Positions 21,973 to 30,502 of a stretch of 64,000 bases of DNA are shown piece after piece; the stretch's first letter is position 1, and each line of letters begins with the position of its first letter. The notes beneath the pieces are model-generated. The model was not told the origin of the DNA and ran no database searches. It was given only the letters and a program-made list of their open reading frames with translations. The stretch spans positions 1-64,000 of the forward strand of contig CAZJEN010000007.1 of NCBI GenBank assembly GCA_964545045.1, given 5' to 3'. Made by a program: the position numbers and the translations under genes. This stretch comes from SIG307 sp964545045. Its GTDB lineage: Bacteria; Bacillota; Clostridia; Lachnospirales; Lachnospiraceae.

Positions 21973-23223
21973 ATGAGAAAAGCTCTTTTCTTTGCGCGCA
22001 GAGTGACATTGGCACTGATGATGACCCTTGTTATGACGGTTGCGGCAGCTTGCGGTTCAGGCGAAAACGGCGGTAATGTTACGGTTGAGTCTGAGGATAA
22101 TACGAATGACACTCAGGCAGAAAACGGAGACGGGGATGTGCTTGCCGGGGAAGAGGGCAATGAGGTCGCTTCGAGCGGTGAACCGGCACCGACGGAAACT
22201 CCGATACCTGTTCCTACCGAGCCGCCACATACCCATACGTATACCGAAACGATAACAAAGGAACCGACCTGTACCGCTGAAGGAACAAAGACCTTCGCTT
22301 GTGATTGTGGCGATAGCTATACCGAGCCGATTGGAGTGACGGAACACGATTATGCTGTCTTGGAAGGCAGTGCCGTAGCAGCTACTTGTACAGCTGATGG
22401 TAAGAAAGCTGATATGGTTTGCGAATGTGGTGATACAGTAGAGGGTGAAGTTGTAAAAGCAACCGGACACACTTATGGTGAATATGTATCTAATGGTGAT
22501 GCAACCTATGATGCTGATGGCACCAAGACTGCAGAATGCAGCGTTTGTGGTGAAAAGGATACTGTGACTGATGCTGATTCTAAGCTTGAAAGACCTAAGG
22601 AACCTAATTTGTATGGAATGACATTCGAAGATTGGGGTTCAGATAAGACTTTCTATATTATGGAAAATACAAATCTTTATTTTGAACCATCACTCCAAAG
22701 TCCTGTAGTTGGGCATCTTTCAATTAATGATGAGGTAAAAATAATTTCTTGGGCGAGCAATGCCTCTGAAATTTATCCGCCATATGACGGTACTGAAAAA
22801 CCAACAGATATTAGCTGGAAGTATATCAATTATAACGGGCAAACTGGATATGTACCATATGATTACACTTGGAAAACAAAGCGTGACACTTCAATAACAC
22901 TTAATCCACTCTATGCCAATTATCCAACTGTTGGCGGTGGTGGCTCAGGACTTTTCTATCCATACGAAAAAGAATGGCGATATGTATATGGTTGCAATAG
23001 TAGAAAAACTATCTATTTACATCCACAACTTTCGTCCGTTAATATCTATGATGGAATTGGACTAAATGTAATTGCAACTATTACAGATAGCAGCATAAAA
23101 TTTGAGACTACTGGTAATGCATATGCTACATCCAGAGATGATGTTGGTTCTTACTACATCTACGAAATCTATTATAATGGCGGTATTGCCTATATGGACA
23201 GTTTGAAAGCTATTCGCGAATAA
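21973..23223 (+). CDS. Chimeric surface lipoprotein with Cys-rich repeats
   Basis: A 416-residue lipoprotein: ATG 21973 after GGAGGG, hydrophobic signal, lipobox VAAAC (Cys near residue 27). An acidic, Thr/Pro-rich spacer (about 28-85) is followed by three repeats of the type HTYTE...PTCTAEGTKTFACDCGD (about 86-205), each with a Cys-x-Cys or Cys-x-x-Cys pair, common in Lachnospiraceae surface proteins. Residues about 215-416 are a separate beta-rich domain, perhaps SH3-like (FEPSLQSPVVGHLSINDEV). From about 22590 codon use shifts to AT-rich choices (CCT, CCA, ACA, TCA), unlike the first half, so the C-terminal domain was probably acquired. Function unknown; perhaps cell-wall binding. Confidence 0.75.
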   Translation: MRKALFFARRVTLALMMTLVMTVAAACGSGENGGNVTVESEDNTNDTQAENGDGDVLAGEEGNEVASSGEPAPTETPIPVPTEPPHTHTYTETITKEPTCTAEGTKTFACDCGDSYTEPIGVTEHDYAVLEGSAVAATCTADGKKADMVCECGDTVEGEVVKATGHTYGEYVSNGDATYDADGTKTAECSVCGEKDTVTDADSKLERPKEPNLYGMTFEDWGSDKTFYIMENTNLYFEPSLQSPVVGHLSINDEVKIISWASNASEIYPPYDGTEKPTDISWKYINYNGQTGYVPYDYTWKTKRDTSITLNPLYANYPTVGGGGSGLFYPYEKEWRYVYGCNSRKTIYLHPQLSSVNIYDGIGLNVIATITDSSIKFETTGNAYATSRDDVGSYYIYEIYYNGGIAYMDSLKAIRE

Positions 23224-23243
23224 CTTCATCAACCCAACACAAG

Positions 23244-23273
23244 CAACCTTCCCTTCGGGGAAGGTTGTTTTTT
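23244..23273 (+). terminator. Terminator after the lipoprotein gene
   Basis: CAACCTTCCC 23244-23253, tetraloop TTCG, GGGAAGGTTG 23258-23267, then T6. A textbook terminator. Confidence 0.95.
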
Positions 23274-23328
23274 GCATTTTACAGAATTATTTCAAAATGA
23301 ATTTCCCATTCCTTTTTGAGACCGAATG

Positions 23329-23337
23329 TGGTATGAT
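23329..23337 (+). promoter_or_regulatory. Extended -10 promoter of rnfC
   Basis: TGGTATGAT: TGn plus TATGAT (23332-23337), 65 bases before rnfC; no good -35. Confidence 0.5.
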
Positions 23338-23401
23338 AGATACTGGAATATTGTATCATGTGACGGCATAAGCAAAGGATAGACGGAAAGGAGATGTACC
23401 C

Positions 23402-24760
23402 ATGGGAGAGACAACTTTTTTCGGGGGATTTCATAGAGATGACGGAAAGGCTTTGACGAAGGAGAAGCCTGTTGCGGTGCTGTTCCCGAAGGGGGACGCC
23501 GTGTATCCCATGCAGCAGCATATCGGACTTCCGGCGAGACCGGTGGTTGAGGTAGGAGACCGGGTATTGGTGGGACAACGAATCGGTGAGGGAGGCGGCG
23601 TTGTTTCGGCCCATGTGCTCAGTGGTGTGTCCGGCAGGGTAAAAGCCATCGAAGAACGTCGGATGGCCTCCGGCAGTATGTGTCAGGTTGTGGTGGTAGA
23701 GAATGACGGAGCCTTTGAGACGGTGGAGGGTTTTGGGAAGAAGCGGGATTACAGGGCACTTTCCAAGGAGGAAATCCGGCAGTACGTCAAGGATGCCGGG
23801 ATTGTAGGCCTGGGCGGCACGGGATTTCCGACGCATGTGAAGCTGACGCCGAAACGGGATGAAGCCGTGGAATATGTGATTGTCAACGGTATGGAGTGTG
23901 AACCGTATCTGACAGCCGTTGAGCGGTTGATGACGGAAGAGGGGCAGAAAATAGTAGACGGTTTGAAGATGATTTTGCGCTTGTTTGAAAACGCAAAGGG
24001 TATCATTGCCGTGGGAAACGATAAAAAAGAGGCTGTAAAGACGTTGTCCGGGCTGGTAAAAAATGAAGACCGGATTTCGGTAAAAATGATAAAGGCGAAG
24101 TATCCGCTGGGCGCGGAGAGACAGATTATTCGGGCGGTGACGGGGCGTAAGCTCAATGCGTCCATGATTCCTGCGGATGTGGGGTGTGTGGTACAGAATG
24201 CGGAAACGGTGCTGGCGGTGTACCGGGCGGTGGCAGAGTCGATACCGCTCATCCGACGGGTGGTTACGGTGACCGGAGACGGTGTTGCGAATTCGCATAA
24301 TTTTCAGGTGTGTTTCGGTACCTCCTTTGAAGAACTTTTGGAGGCGGTAGGCGGTAGCCGGGGAGAAACGGATTTGCTTGCAACAGACGGCATTGCCGGA
24401 GATGTGAAATTGTTTCTGGCGGGAGGCCCTATGCGAGGCATTGCTCTGACCGATTTATCGTTTCCTGTGACAAAAACAGTATCGGCGCTTACCGTGCTCG
24501 AAAAGAAAGAAGTCATTGGTGGGATGACGAGCCCTTGTATTCGTTGCGGCAGATGTATGGAGGTTTGCCCGGGACATTTGGTGCCGCAGAAGCTGATAAA
24601 GTATGCCGAGAAAGGCGACAAGGACGGATTTGTACGTTGGGGCGGTATGGAGTGCTGTGAATGCGGCAGCTGTTCCTACATATGTCCGGCGGGAAGAGAG
24701 TTGACCCAGAGCTTCCGGCAGTTGCGTCGAAGTATTTTGAATGAAAGAAGAAAACGGTAG
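23402..24760 (+). CDS. rnfC: RnfC-like electron transport subunit
   Basis: A 452-residue cytoplasmic subunit of an Rnf-type complex. It has the barrel-sandwich domain (VEVGDRVLVGQRIGEGGGVVSAHVLSGVSG, about 50-80), the nucleotide/FMN region (GLGGTGFPTHVKL, about 136-148; ECEPYLTAVERLM) and two 4Fe-4S motifs: C379/C382/C385/C389 and C418/C421/C424/C428. In a full Rnf complex RnfC passes electrons between NADH and ferredoxin via RnfB while sodium or protons are moved. ATG 23402 follows AAAGGAGATG. Only rnfD follows, 12 bases on; rnfG, E, A and B are absent here, so the role of this pair is open. Confidence 0.85.
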   Translation: MGETTFFGGFHRDDGKALTKEKPVAVLFPKGDAVYPMQQHIGLPARPVVEVGDRVLVGQRIGEGGGVVSAHVLSGVSGRVKAIEERRMASGSMCQVVVVENDGAFETVEGFGKKRDYRALSKEEIRQYVKDAGIVGLGGTGFPTHVKLTPKRDEAVEYVIVNGMECEPYLTAVERLMTEEGQKIVDGLKMILRLFENAKGIIAVGNDKKEAVKTLSGLVKNEDRISVKMIKAKYPLGAERQIIRAVTGRKLNASMIPADVGCVVQNAETVLAVYRAVAESIPLIRRVVTVTGDGVANSHNFQVCFGTSFEELLEAVGGSRGETDLLATDGIAGDVKLFLAGGPMRGIALTDLSFPVTKTVSALTVLEKKEVIGGMTSPCIRCGRCMEVCPGHLVPQKLIKYAEKGDKDGFVRWGGMECCECGSCSYICPAGRELTQSFRQLRRSILNERRKR

Positions 24761-24772
24761 GAGGGTGTCCGG

Positions 24773-25753
24773 ATGGAGCTTGAAGAAAATAGAGAGACTG
24801 AAGAAGTTGTTTTAGAACTGAAAGATACGTTGGGGCCTGAGAATGACAAGCAGGAGACGGAAGGGGAAAAGGAAACGCAAGTAATCGTAGCTAAGGCTCC
24901 GTTCCTGCACAGCAAAGACACCACAGCCACCATTATGCGGGATGTAGCATTTGCGTTGATGCCGGCAGCAATGTTTGGAGTATATCGGTTCGGTTTTAAG
25001 GCATTTCTGATTTTGCTGTTGTCGGTGACCTCTTGTGTGCTGACGGAGCATGTGTGCAAGCGGATACGCAAGGTACAGAACGGAGGTTATGAATGCAGTG
25101 CCGTTGTGACCGGATTGCTACTTGGGATGATGCTCCCGTTAAATGTTCCCTATTGGGTTCCGGGTGTGGGCGGCGTGTTTGCCATCGGCATCGTGAAAAT
25201 GTTGTTCGGCGGTTTGGGACGGAATCGCCTGAATCCGGCGGCAACGGCAAAGTGTTTGTTTTTGGTACTGGCGGCAACAGTACTGAAGATTTCCTTGAGC
25301 GGGTATGCGGTTACGTGGAGTGAAACGGATGTCCGGGATTTGTTCTTCGGTTTCGGTGTGGGCATGATAGGAGAGGTCAGTGCATTTTTGATTTTGCTGG
25401 GCGGATTGTATTTGGTATTGTGCAGAGTAATCACCCTTCATGCATCGGTGGCGTATCTGGCTTCCTTTTCGGCGGTATTGCTGCTGTTTGGAGGACACGG
25501 TTTTGATTTAAAATGGCTGGCGATGCATTTGTGTATCGGCGGCGTGATGTTGGGAGCCTTCTTTTTGGCAAACGATTACAGCACCACACCGATGACAAAA
25601 GTGGGAAAAGTGATATTCGGTCTGCTTGTGGGAGTATTGACCGGAGTGCTGCGTATTTTTGATTTTACCGTGGAAGCGGTGGCAATGGCGATTGTGTTTG
25701 GGAATTGTTTTGCGCCGCTGATTGAGTTGATACAGAAAAAGAAAAGAGGATAA
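24773..25753 (+). CDS. rnfD: RnfD-like membrane subunit
   Basis: A 326-residue membrane protein with about nine hydrophobic segments after an acidic N-terminal tail of about 45 residues. Family marks: PFLHSKDTTATIMRDV, NRLNPAATAKC, DLFFGFGVGMIGEVSA and ANDYSTTPMTKVGK (267-279). The [ST]GAT flavin-attachment motif, expected shortly before the DLF...GE segment, is not seen; that stretch reads LSGYAVTWSETDVRD. With no rnfG, the other flavinylated subunit, beside it, this protein may lack covalent FMN. ATG 24773 follows AGGAGGGTG. The next gene begins 4 bases after the stop and is unrelated to Rnf. Confidence 0.75.
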   Translation: MELEENRETEEVVLELKDTLGPENDKQETEGEKETQVIVAKAPFLHSKDTTATIMRDVAFALMPAAMFGVYRFGFKAFLILLLSVTSCVLTEHVCKRIRKVQNGGYECSAVVTGLLLGMMLPLNVPYWVPGVGGVFAIGIVKMLFGGLGRNRLNPAATAKCLFLVLAATVLKISLSGYAVTWSETDVRDLFFGFGVGMIGEVSAFLILLGGLYLVLCRVITLHASVAYLASFSAVLLLFGGHGFDLKWLAMHLCIGGVMLGAFFLANDYSTTPMTKVGKVIFGLLVGVLTGVLRIFDFTVEAVAMAIVFGNCFAPLIELIQKKKRG

Positions 25754-25757
25754 CAAG

Positions 25758-26135
25758 ATGAAGTGTACAATGTGCGGAAGAGAGATTGCAAATCCGGATG
25801 CGAATTATTGTGATTATTGCGGAACATCAGTAAGAGAGGCGGCATACCGTGAGGTTCAGCCGGAGCAGCCGGCAAAAGCGGCAGAAGCACCGAAGGCAGA
25901 CAGAGTATCTACCTGGCTTTTCCTGGGGGTTATGTGTCTTATGTTTGTTCCGCTTGTAGGTTTTTTTGCTCATATCGGCATTTTGTTTTTCTGGGCATTT
26001 GCGACCAGTGTTGAGGATTCCAGAAAGAGCTTTGCGAGAGCGATTCTGATTTATGAGGCAGTGACGCTGGCCTTTAGCTTTCTTATGCTTGGTTCTATGA
26101 TGACTGCGGTTACTTCTATTCCGGGAATGCAGTAG
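25758..26135 (+). CDS. Zinc-ribbon membrane protein
   Basis: A 125-residue protein. An N-terminal zinc ribbon (CTMCGREI at 3-10 and CDYCGTS at 18-24) is followed by an Ala/Pro/Glu linker and two membrane segments (about 51-75 and 90-115). Such small zinc-ribbon proteins are common in Firmicutes; their roles are unknown. It starts 4 bases after rnfD, so it is probably cotranscribed, and is followed by the promoter of the YhaO-like gene. Whether it has anything to do with Rnf electron transport is unknown. Confidence 0.7.
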   Translation: MKCTMCGREIANPDANYCDYCGTSVREAAYREVQPEQPAKAAEAPKADRVSTWLFLGVMCLMFVPLVGFFAHIGILFFWAFATSVEDSRKSFARAILIYEAVTLAFSFLMLGSMMTAVTSIPGMQ

Positions 26136-26146
26136 CGTTTTGGAAC

Positions 26147-26175
26147 TTGGGAGTGTTGTTTTGTTGTGATACGAT
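26147..26175 (+). promoter_or_regulatory. Promoter of the YhaO/YhaN-like pair
   Basis: TTGGGA 26147-26152, 17 bases, TACGAT 26170-26175. Transcription would begin near 26182, supporting ATG 26195 and ruling out ATG 26174. Confidence 0.6.
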
Positions 26176-26194
26176 GAAGAAAACGGGGGATAGT

Positions 26195-27286
26195 ATGAAA
26201 TTACTTCATTGCGGAGATTTACATTTGGATTCGGCCCTGAGTGCCAATTTGAACAGTGAGAAAAAGAAACAGCGGAAAAGTGAGCTGTTGTCTTCCTTTG
26301 TGCAGATGGCGGAGTATGCGGCGGAGCATGAGGCTCGGGCGATATTGATTGCCGGAGATTTGTTTGACGGCAGTTATGTGACAAAGCGGACGCAGAACAT
26401 GGTGAAGGACACGGTGTTGCGCTTTCCGGACATTGACTTTTTGTATTTAAAGGGCAATCATGATACGGAAAGCTTTCTGGATTTGTGGGAGGAACGGCCG
26501 GAGAACCTGAAGCTGTTCGGAACGGACTGGACCTATTACCGCTATGACAATGTGGTGATTGCCGGTGCGGAGTTTGCGGACGGAACTGCGGAACGCCTCT
26601 GGGATTCGCTGGTGTTGAACCGTTCCGATTGTAATATTGTGCTGTTGCACGGTCAGACGGAGAAGTACCGTTCTGTGGAAAAGGCGGAGACGGTGTCTTT
26701 GGCGGCTTTGAAGAATAAAAATATCGATTATCTGGCGCTGGGACATATCCATTCTTACCGCTATGAGTCTTTGGATACCCGAGGGGCTTATTGCTACTGC
26801 GGTTGTCCGGAGGGCAGAGGCTTTGACGAGTGCGGTGAAAAGGGCTTTGTATGGCTGGAAATCGAGGAGCAAAAGGTGATGCATACCTTTGTGCCTTTTG
26901 CACAGCGTACGGTACATGAGTTATTTGTGGATATTTCCGACGCGGAGACCACCCTTGCGGTGGAAACTAAGGTGAGGGAGGCTCTGGCGATGATTCCGGA
27001 GAAGGATTTGGTAAAGGTGTCCCTGACGGGTAAGGTAAGCCTGTCCTCGGAGAGGGATTTACAGTACCTGACCGGCAGATTCGAGAACCGGTTCTTTGCC
27101 TTTAAGATGAATGACAAAGAAGTGGGAATCGCTGTCCGGCCGGAGGAATACGAAAATGATATTTCCTTGCGGGGAGAATTTATCCGTACGGTAATGCAGG
27201 GAGATTATACGGACGAAGAGAAAAGAATGCTTTTAGAATTGGGAATTCGGGCACTTTCCGGTGAGGAGGTGGAATCATGCTTTTAA
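26195..27286 (+). CDS. Metallophosphoesterase of the SbcD/Mre11/YhaO type
   Basis: A 363-residue nuclease-type phosphoesterase. Metal motifs in order: LHCGDLHLD (3-11), IAGDLFDG, KGNHDTE, and later LLHGQTE and ALGHIHSYR, the Mre11/SbcD set that binds two manganese ions. The C-terminal about 110 residues form the capping/ATPase-binding part. It overlaps the next gene (an SMC-like ATPase) by 10 bases, the typical sbcD-sbcC or yhaO-yhaN arrangement. I favour the YhaO type because the partner carries membrane segments like YhaN. It likely trims DNA ends in repair, at the membrane. The start follows GGGGGA. Confidence 0.88.
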   Translation: MKLLHCGDLHLDSALSANLNSEKKKQRKSELLSSFVQMAEYAAEHEARAILIAGDLFDGSYVTKRTQNMVKDTVLRFPDIDFLYLKGNHDTESFLDLWEERPENLKLFGTDWTYYRYDNVVIAGAEFADGTAERLWDSLVLNRSDCNIVLLHGQTEKYRSVEKAETVSLAALKNKNIDYLALGHIHSYRYESLDTRGAYCYCGCPEGRGFDECGEKGFVWLEIEEQKVMHTFVPFAQRTVHELFVDISDAETTLAVETKVREALAMIPEKDLVKVSLTGKVSLSSERDLQYLTGRFENRFFAFKMNDKEVGIAVRPEEYENDISLRGEFIRTVMQGDYTDEEKRMLLELGIRALSGEEVESCF

Positions 27287-29673
27287 AACGTTGTCATATT
27301 CTTGGCTTCGGGAAATTGCAGGATTTTACCTATGATTTTTCGGAAGGGTTTAATATAATTTGTACGGAAAACGGTTGGGGAAAGAGTACCTTTGCCGCCT
27401 TTTTGCGTGCCATGTTTTATGGACTGCCCCAGACCACGAAGAAGAATCTGGATGAGGCGGAGCGGAAGAAGTATAAGCCGTGGAACGGCGGTGTTATGGG
27501 CGGTTCCCTGGTGTTTGAAGTAAACAATAAAGAGTACAGAGCAGAGCGTACCTTCGGCAAGAAGGAAGCGGAGGATACCTTCCGTTTGATTGATTTGGCC
27601 ACGAATCTGGAATCCGGGGATTTTTCCGCGGAGCTGGGAAAGGAATTGTTCGGACTGGATAAGGAGGCTTATTCCCGCAGTACCTATTTACCGCAAAATA
27701 AGATTTTTGTGGACGGTATGAATGACAGTATCGCAAAGAAGCTGGGGAAAATGGCGGAAGGTGAGGACGACGGAGGAAATTACGACAAAGCCTATGAGAC
27801 CTTAGAGGAGTTGCGAAAAAAATATATTCCGGACCGACAGAAGGACGAAAAGGGATATGTGGCGGAACTGAAAAAGGAGATAACAAAGACCGAAGCAAAG
27901 CTTGCAAAGTGCCGTGAGAGCAGAGAAAATGCAAAGAAGTGGCGTGAATTAGAGCAAAAGGCTACGGCGCAGAGAAAAGAGGCGGAAGCAAAACTTGCCC
28001 TGTGCCGGGAAAAGCTGACGGCGGCAACGCGCTATGAGGCGTATGCGGAGAGAAAGAAAAGCTATACGGCACTTCTGGCTGCGGAGGAAAAACTCCGGAT
28101 AAGAAAGGAAAGCATGCAGGGTTTGTTCCGCACCGGAGTGCCTCAGCTTTCGGAGTTGCAGCGGTGCAGACGTGAGGCGGAAGAGGCATCCGTACTGTCG
28201 GGAGAACTGCGTTCCTATTATCTTGATATGGGAGAACTGAAGGAACTGGAGGCTTTTCGGGAGAAGTTCGAAAGCGGAGCCCCTTCCAGAGCGGAGATTC
28301 AGCAGTGTATTCAGGCGGAAGGTGAGATGCGGGAGGCATTACGACGGACAGAGGAACAGTGCCGGGCGGAGCAGGAGACCGCAAGACAGGCAAAACGAAA
28401 GAAAAAGACGAGTATATGTCTGTTGGTAATTGCTTTGGTGTTGGCGGCAGCTTTGGCGGGAATCGGTGTGTTACGCGGAAAGAACGGTCAGCCGGAGGCG
28501 TCGCAGACGGTAGAGGCAGTAGAAGCGCAGGAACAGGTAAATAAGGAAATCCAGGATGCTGTTCTGTGGTTCGGCGGAGCCGGTGTGTGTTTGCTGTTGG
28601 GGCTGTTCTTTGCCGGTTCTGTTGTAAAGCAGGGGAGTGTGGCTAAGAAAGCAGAGCGTCGTTGGGCGGATTGTGTTGCAGAAGTGGACACAATCTGGGG
28701 AATGGGTGCCCGGGGCAGACTGCTTCAGGAGAAATACGGTTCGGCGGGAGATACAGATGTCACGGGATATTTGTATCGCCTGACGGAGGAGATACAACGG
28801 TATGAAATTCTTGCGGAGAAGAAAGCGAACCGGGAGCAATGCATGGAAAAGAGAGAGCGTTTGTTGCGGAGATCTAAGGAATTGCTTACATGCTATGGAT
28901 TTGACGGAGCAGATGTTTCGGGGCAGCTTCACATTTTAGAAAATCGGACCGAAGAATTTATACGAATTTCCGCAGAGCATGCAGAAGCAGTGAAAAAGCG
29001 GGAAGACTTTGAAGGGGAGAATCCACCGGAGGAGTTTATGAATCTGTCGGTTCCGGAGGCAAGTTGTACACAGTTACAGCAGGAAGAACGAGAGCTTACG
29101 AACCTGATTGATCATGTGACGAAGGAAGAAAAGGATTGCCGTGATCGCGGGGAAGATTTTGAAGAAAATGCGGAAGCCGAAAGCGAATTGGAGGCTTTGT
29201 ATGCGGAACTTTCGGAGCAGGCGGAAGTAAAACAACGGGAGCATGATTTGATTGTTCGGACGAGAGATTGCTTAAAGCAGGCAAAGGAGTCCTTTTCCTC
29301 ACGGTATTTGCGCGGGCTTACATCCGGCTTTGAGAAGTATGTGGCATTGCTGGGAGATGAGGATTTAGCGCGGAGTATGTCGGGGCATTTGGACAGTGTG
29401 CAGACAGATATTGACTTGAATGTGCAGATTACCGCTTACGGAGAAAAGAAGGAGCTGGGGTATTTCAGTACGGGGACAAAGGATCTTATGGGGCTCTGTA
29501 TGCGGTTTGCCCTGGTGGATGCCATGTTTTCGGAAGAAACGCCGTTTTTGGTATTGGATGACCCGTTTGTAAATCTGGATAAGGAAAAAACGGGGCGTGC
29601 ATTGAATTTCCTGAAAGAGGCATCGGAACATTATCAGATTTTGTATTTGGTATGTCATGAAAGCAGAGCGTAA
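27277..29673 (+). CDS. SMC/Rad50-like ATPase with membrane segments (YhaN type)
   Basis: A 798-residue ATPase partner of the upstream phosphoesterase. Walker A is ENGWGKST (31-38), the ABC signature STGTKDL lies near 730, Walker B FLVLDDPFVNLD near 758-769, and the Q-loop YLPQNKIFVDG near 140. Long coiled coils fill the middle. Unlike SbcC, two hydrophobic helices interrupt the coil (about 378-400, CLLVIALVLAAALAGIGVL, and about 428-450, GGAGVCLLLGLFFAG), and there is no Cys-x-x-Cys zinc hook. That matches YhaN-like proteins and suggests the coil apex is membrane-anchored. ATG 27277 follows GGTGAGGAGG and overlaps the yhaO-like stop. Confidence 0.85.
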   Translation: MLLKRCHILGFGKLQDFTYDFSEGFNIICTENGWGKSTFAAFLRAMFYGLPQTTKKNLDEAERKKYKPWNGGVMGGSLVFEVNNKEYRAERTFGKKEAEDTFRLIDLATNLESGDFSAELGKELFGLDKEAYSRSTYLPQNKIFVDGMNDSIAKKLGKMAEGEDDGGNYDKAYETLEELRKKYIPDRQKDEKGYVAELKKEITKTEAKLAKCRESRENAKKWRELEQKATAQRKEAEAKLALCREKLTAATRYEAYAERKKSYTALLAAEEKLRIRKESMQGLFRTGVPQLSELQRCRREAEEASVLSGELRSYYLDMGELKELEAFREKFESGAPSRAEIQQCIQAEGEMREALRRTEEQCRAEQETARQAKRKKKTSICLLVIALVLAAALAGIGVLRGKNGQPEASQTVEAVEAQEQVNKEIQDAVLWFGGAGVCLLLGLFFAGSVVKQGSVAKKAERRWADCVAEVDTIWGMGARGRLLQEKYGSAGDTDVTGYLYRLTEEIQRYEILAEKKANREQCMEKRERLLRRSKELLTCYGFDGADVSGQLHILENRTEEFIRISAEHAEAVKKREDFEGENPPEEFMNLSVPEASCTQLQQEERELTNLIDHVTKEEKDCRDRGEDFEENAEAESELEALYAELSEQAEVKQREHDLIVRTRDCLKQAKESFSSRYLRGLTSGFEKYVALLGDEDLARSMSGHLDSVQTDIDLNVQITAYGEKKELGYFSTGTKDLMGLCMRFALVDAMFSEETPFLVLDDPFVNLDKEKTGRALNFLKEASEHYQILYLVCHESRA

Positions 29674-29691
29674 AGAAAGGAGGCAGCGGAA

Positions 29692-30141
29692 ATGAAAAAA
29701 GGAGAAGTAGGCAGGATCCTGGCAATTTTGGCTTTTTTGGCGTATTTGCTGCTGCTTTCCTATTTGCTTTTTTTCAGCAGTACTTACGGCCGCACCGCAG
29801 AGATGGGCTATCGTTATAATCTGAAGCCTTTTGCGGAAATCCGAAGAGGATTGGAGCATGTGGAGCAGGTGGGTTATCGCTATGTGCTGGTCAATATTGC
29901 GGGAAATATTGCGGCGTTTATGCCCTTCGGTTTTTTGCTGCCGCTGATTACGGAGCGTAAAATGCACACGGGCAAGGTATTATGTTACAGCTTTTTGCTC
30001 AGCTTGTGCGCAGAGTCCGTTCAGTTAGTGTCCCGGACGGGTGCTTTTGATGTGGACGATTTGATTTTAAATACCATTGGCGGTGTTTTGGGCTATTGGT
30101 GTTATGTGGTATTGTTTGGACGAAGGAGGAAGAAACAATGA
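29692..30141 (+). CDS. VanZ-like membrane protein
   Basis: A 149-residue protein with four membrane segments (about 8-28, 62-85, 92-110, 118-140) and VanZ-family marks: NLKPFAEIRR, LVNIAGNIAAFMPFGFLLPL and ESVQLVSRTGAFDVDDLILNTIGG. VanZ-like proteins are linked to low-level glycopeptide resistance and envelope functions, but most have no tested role. ATG 29692 follows AAAGGAGGC. It is 18 bases after the YhaN-like gene and overlaps the next small membrane gene by 4 bases (ATGA), so it is inside an operon running through the aminopeptidase gene. Confidence 0.85.
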   Translation: MKKGEVGRILAILAFLAYLLLLSYLLFFSSTYGRTAEMGYRYNLKPFAEIRRGLEHVEQVGYRYVLVNIAGNIAAFMPFGFLLPLITERKMHTGKVLCYSFLLSLCAESVQLVSRTGAFDVDDLILNTIGGVLGYWCYVVLFGRRRKKQ

Positions 30142-30482
30142 ATTCCGATACGGTATATCGTAAAGCGGAGCGCGGAGGAATGCATTTCCACGGTAGAAAG
30201 AGGTCCAAAACCGGTGTGACCGGCTTTGTGCTTTCTATAGTATGCGTGGTTTCATTTTTGGTGTTATGTATTATTTCTGCGGCGGCCAAAGGAGAAAGTG
30301 GTGAATTTATCGGCGTACTGGGCCTTTTTGTCATGGCGGGGTGCGGCGTTTCGCTTTATCTCAGTTTGAAGGGACTGAAGGAAAAGGATGTTTATACGAG
30401 ATTACCCTTTGCGGGAATGGTAATTTCCGGTGTATTATTTGTGATTTTGTTTTGCCTTTACGTGATGGGAATACAATTTTAA
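30138..30482 (+). CDS. Small three-helix membrane protein, possibly DUF6142-like
   Basis: A 114-residue protein starting at ATG 30138 after GAAGGAGGA, overlapping the VanZ-like stop by 4 bases (translational coupling). The N-terminal about 28 residues are polar (RKAERGGMHFHGRKRSK), followed by three membrane segments at about 30-52, 62-82 and 91-112. It resembles small Lachnospiraceae membrane proteins annotated as DUF6142, a recollection that needs confirming. No function is known. It stands 20 bases before the aminopeptidase gene. Confidence 0.55.
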   Translation: MNSDTVYRKAERGGMHFHGRKRSKTGVTGFVLSIVCVVSFLVLCIISAAAKGESGEFIGVLGLFVMAGCGVSLYLSLKGLKEKDVYTRLPFAGMVISGVLFVILFCLYVMGIQF

Positions 30483-30502
30483 TGAAACAGGGAGGTCTTT
30501 TG

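Noticed and set aside
25827..26903. 358-residue minus-strand open frame over the zinc-ribbon and YhaO-like genes
   Set aside because: Covers two well-supported plus-strand genes; Pro/Ser/Arg-rich translation without domain structure.
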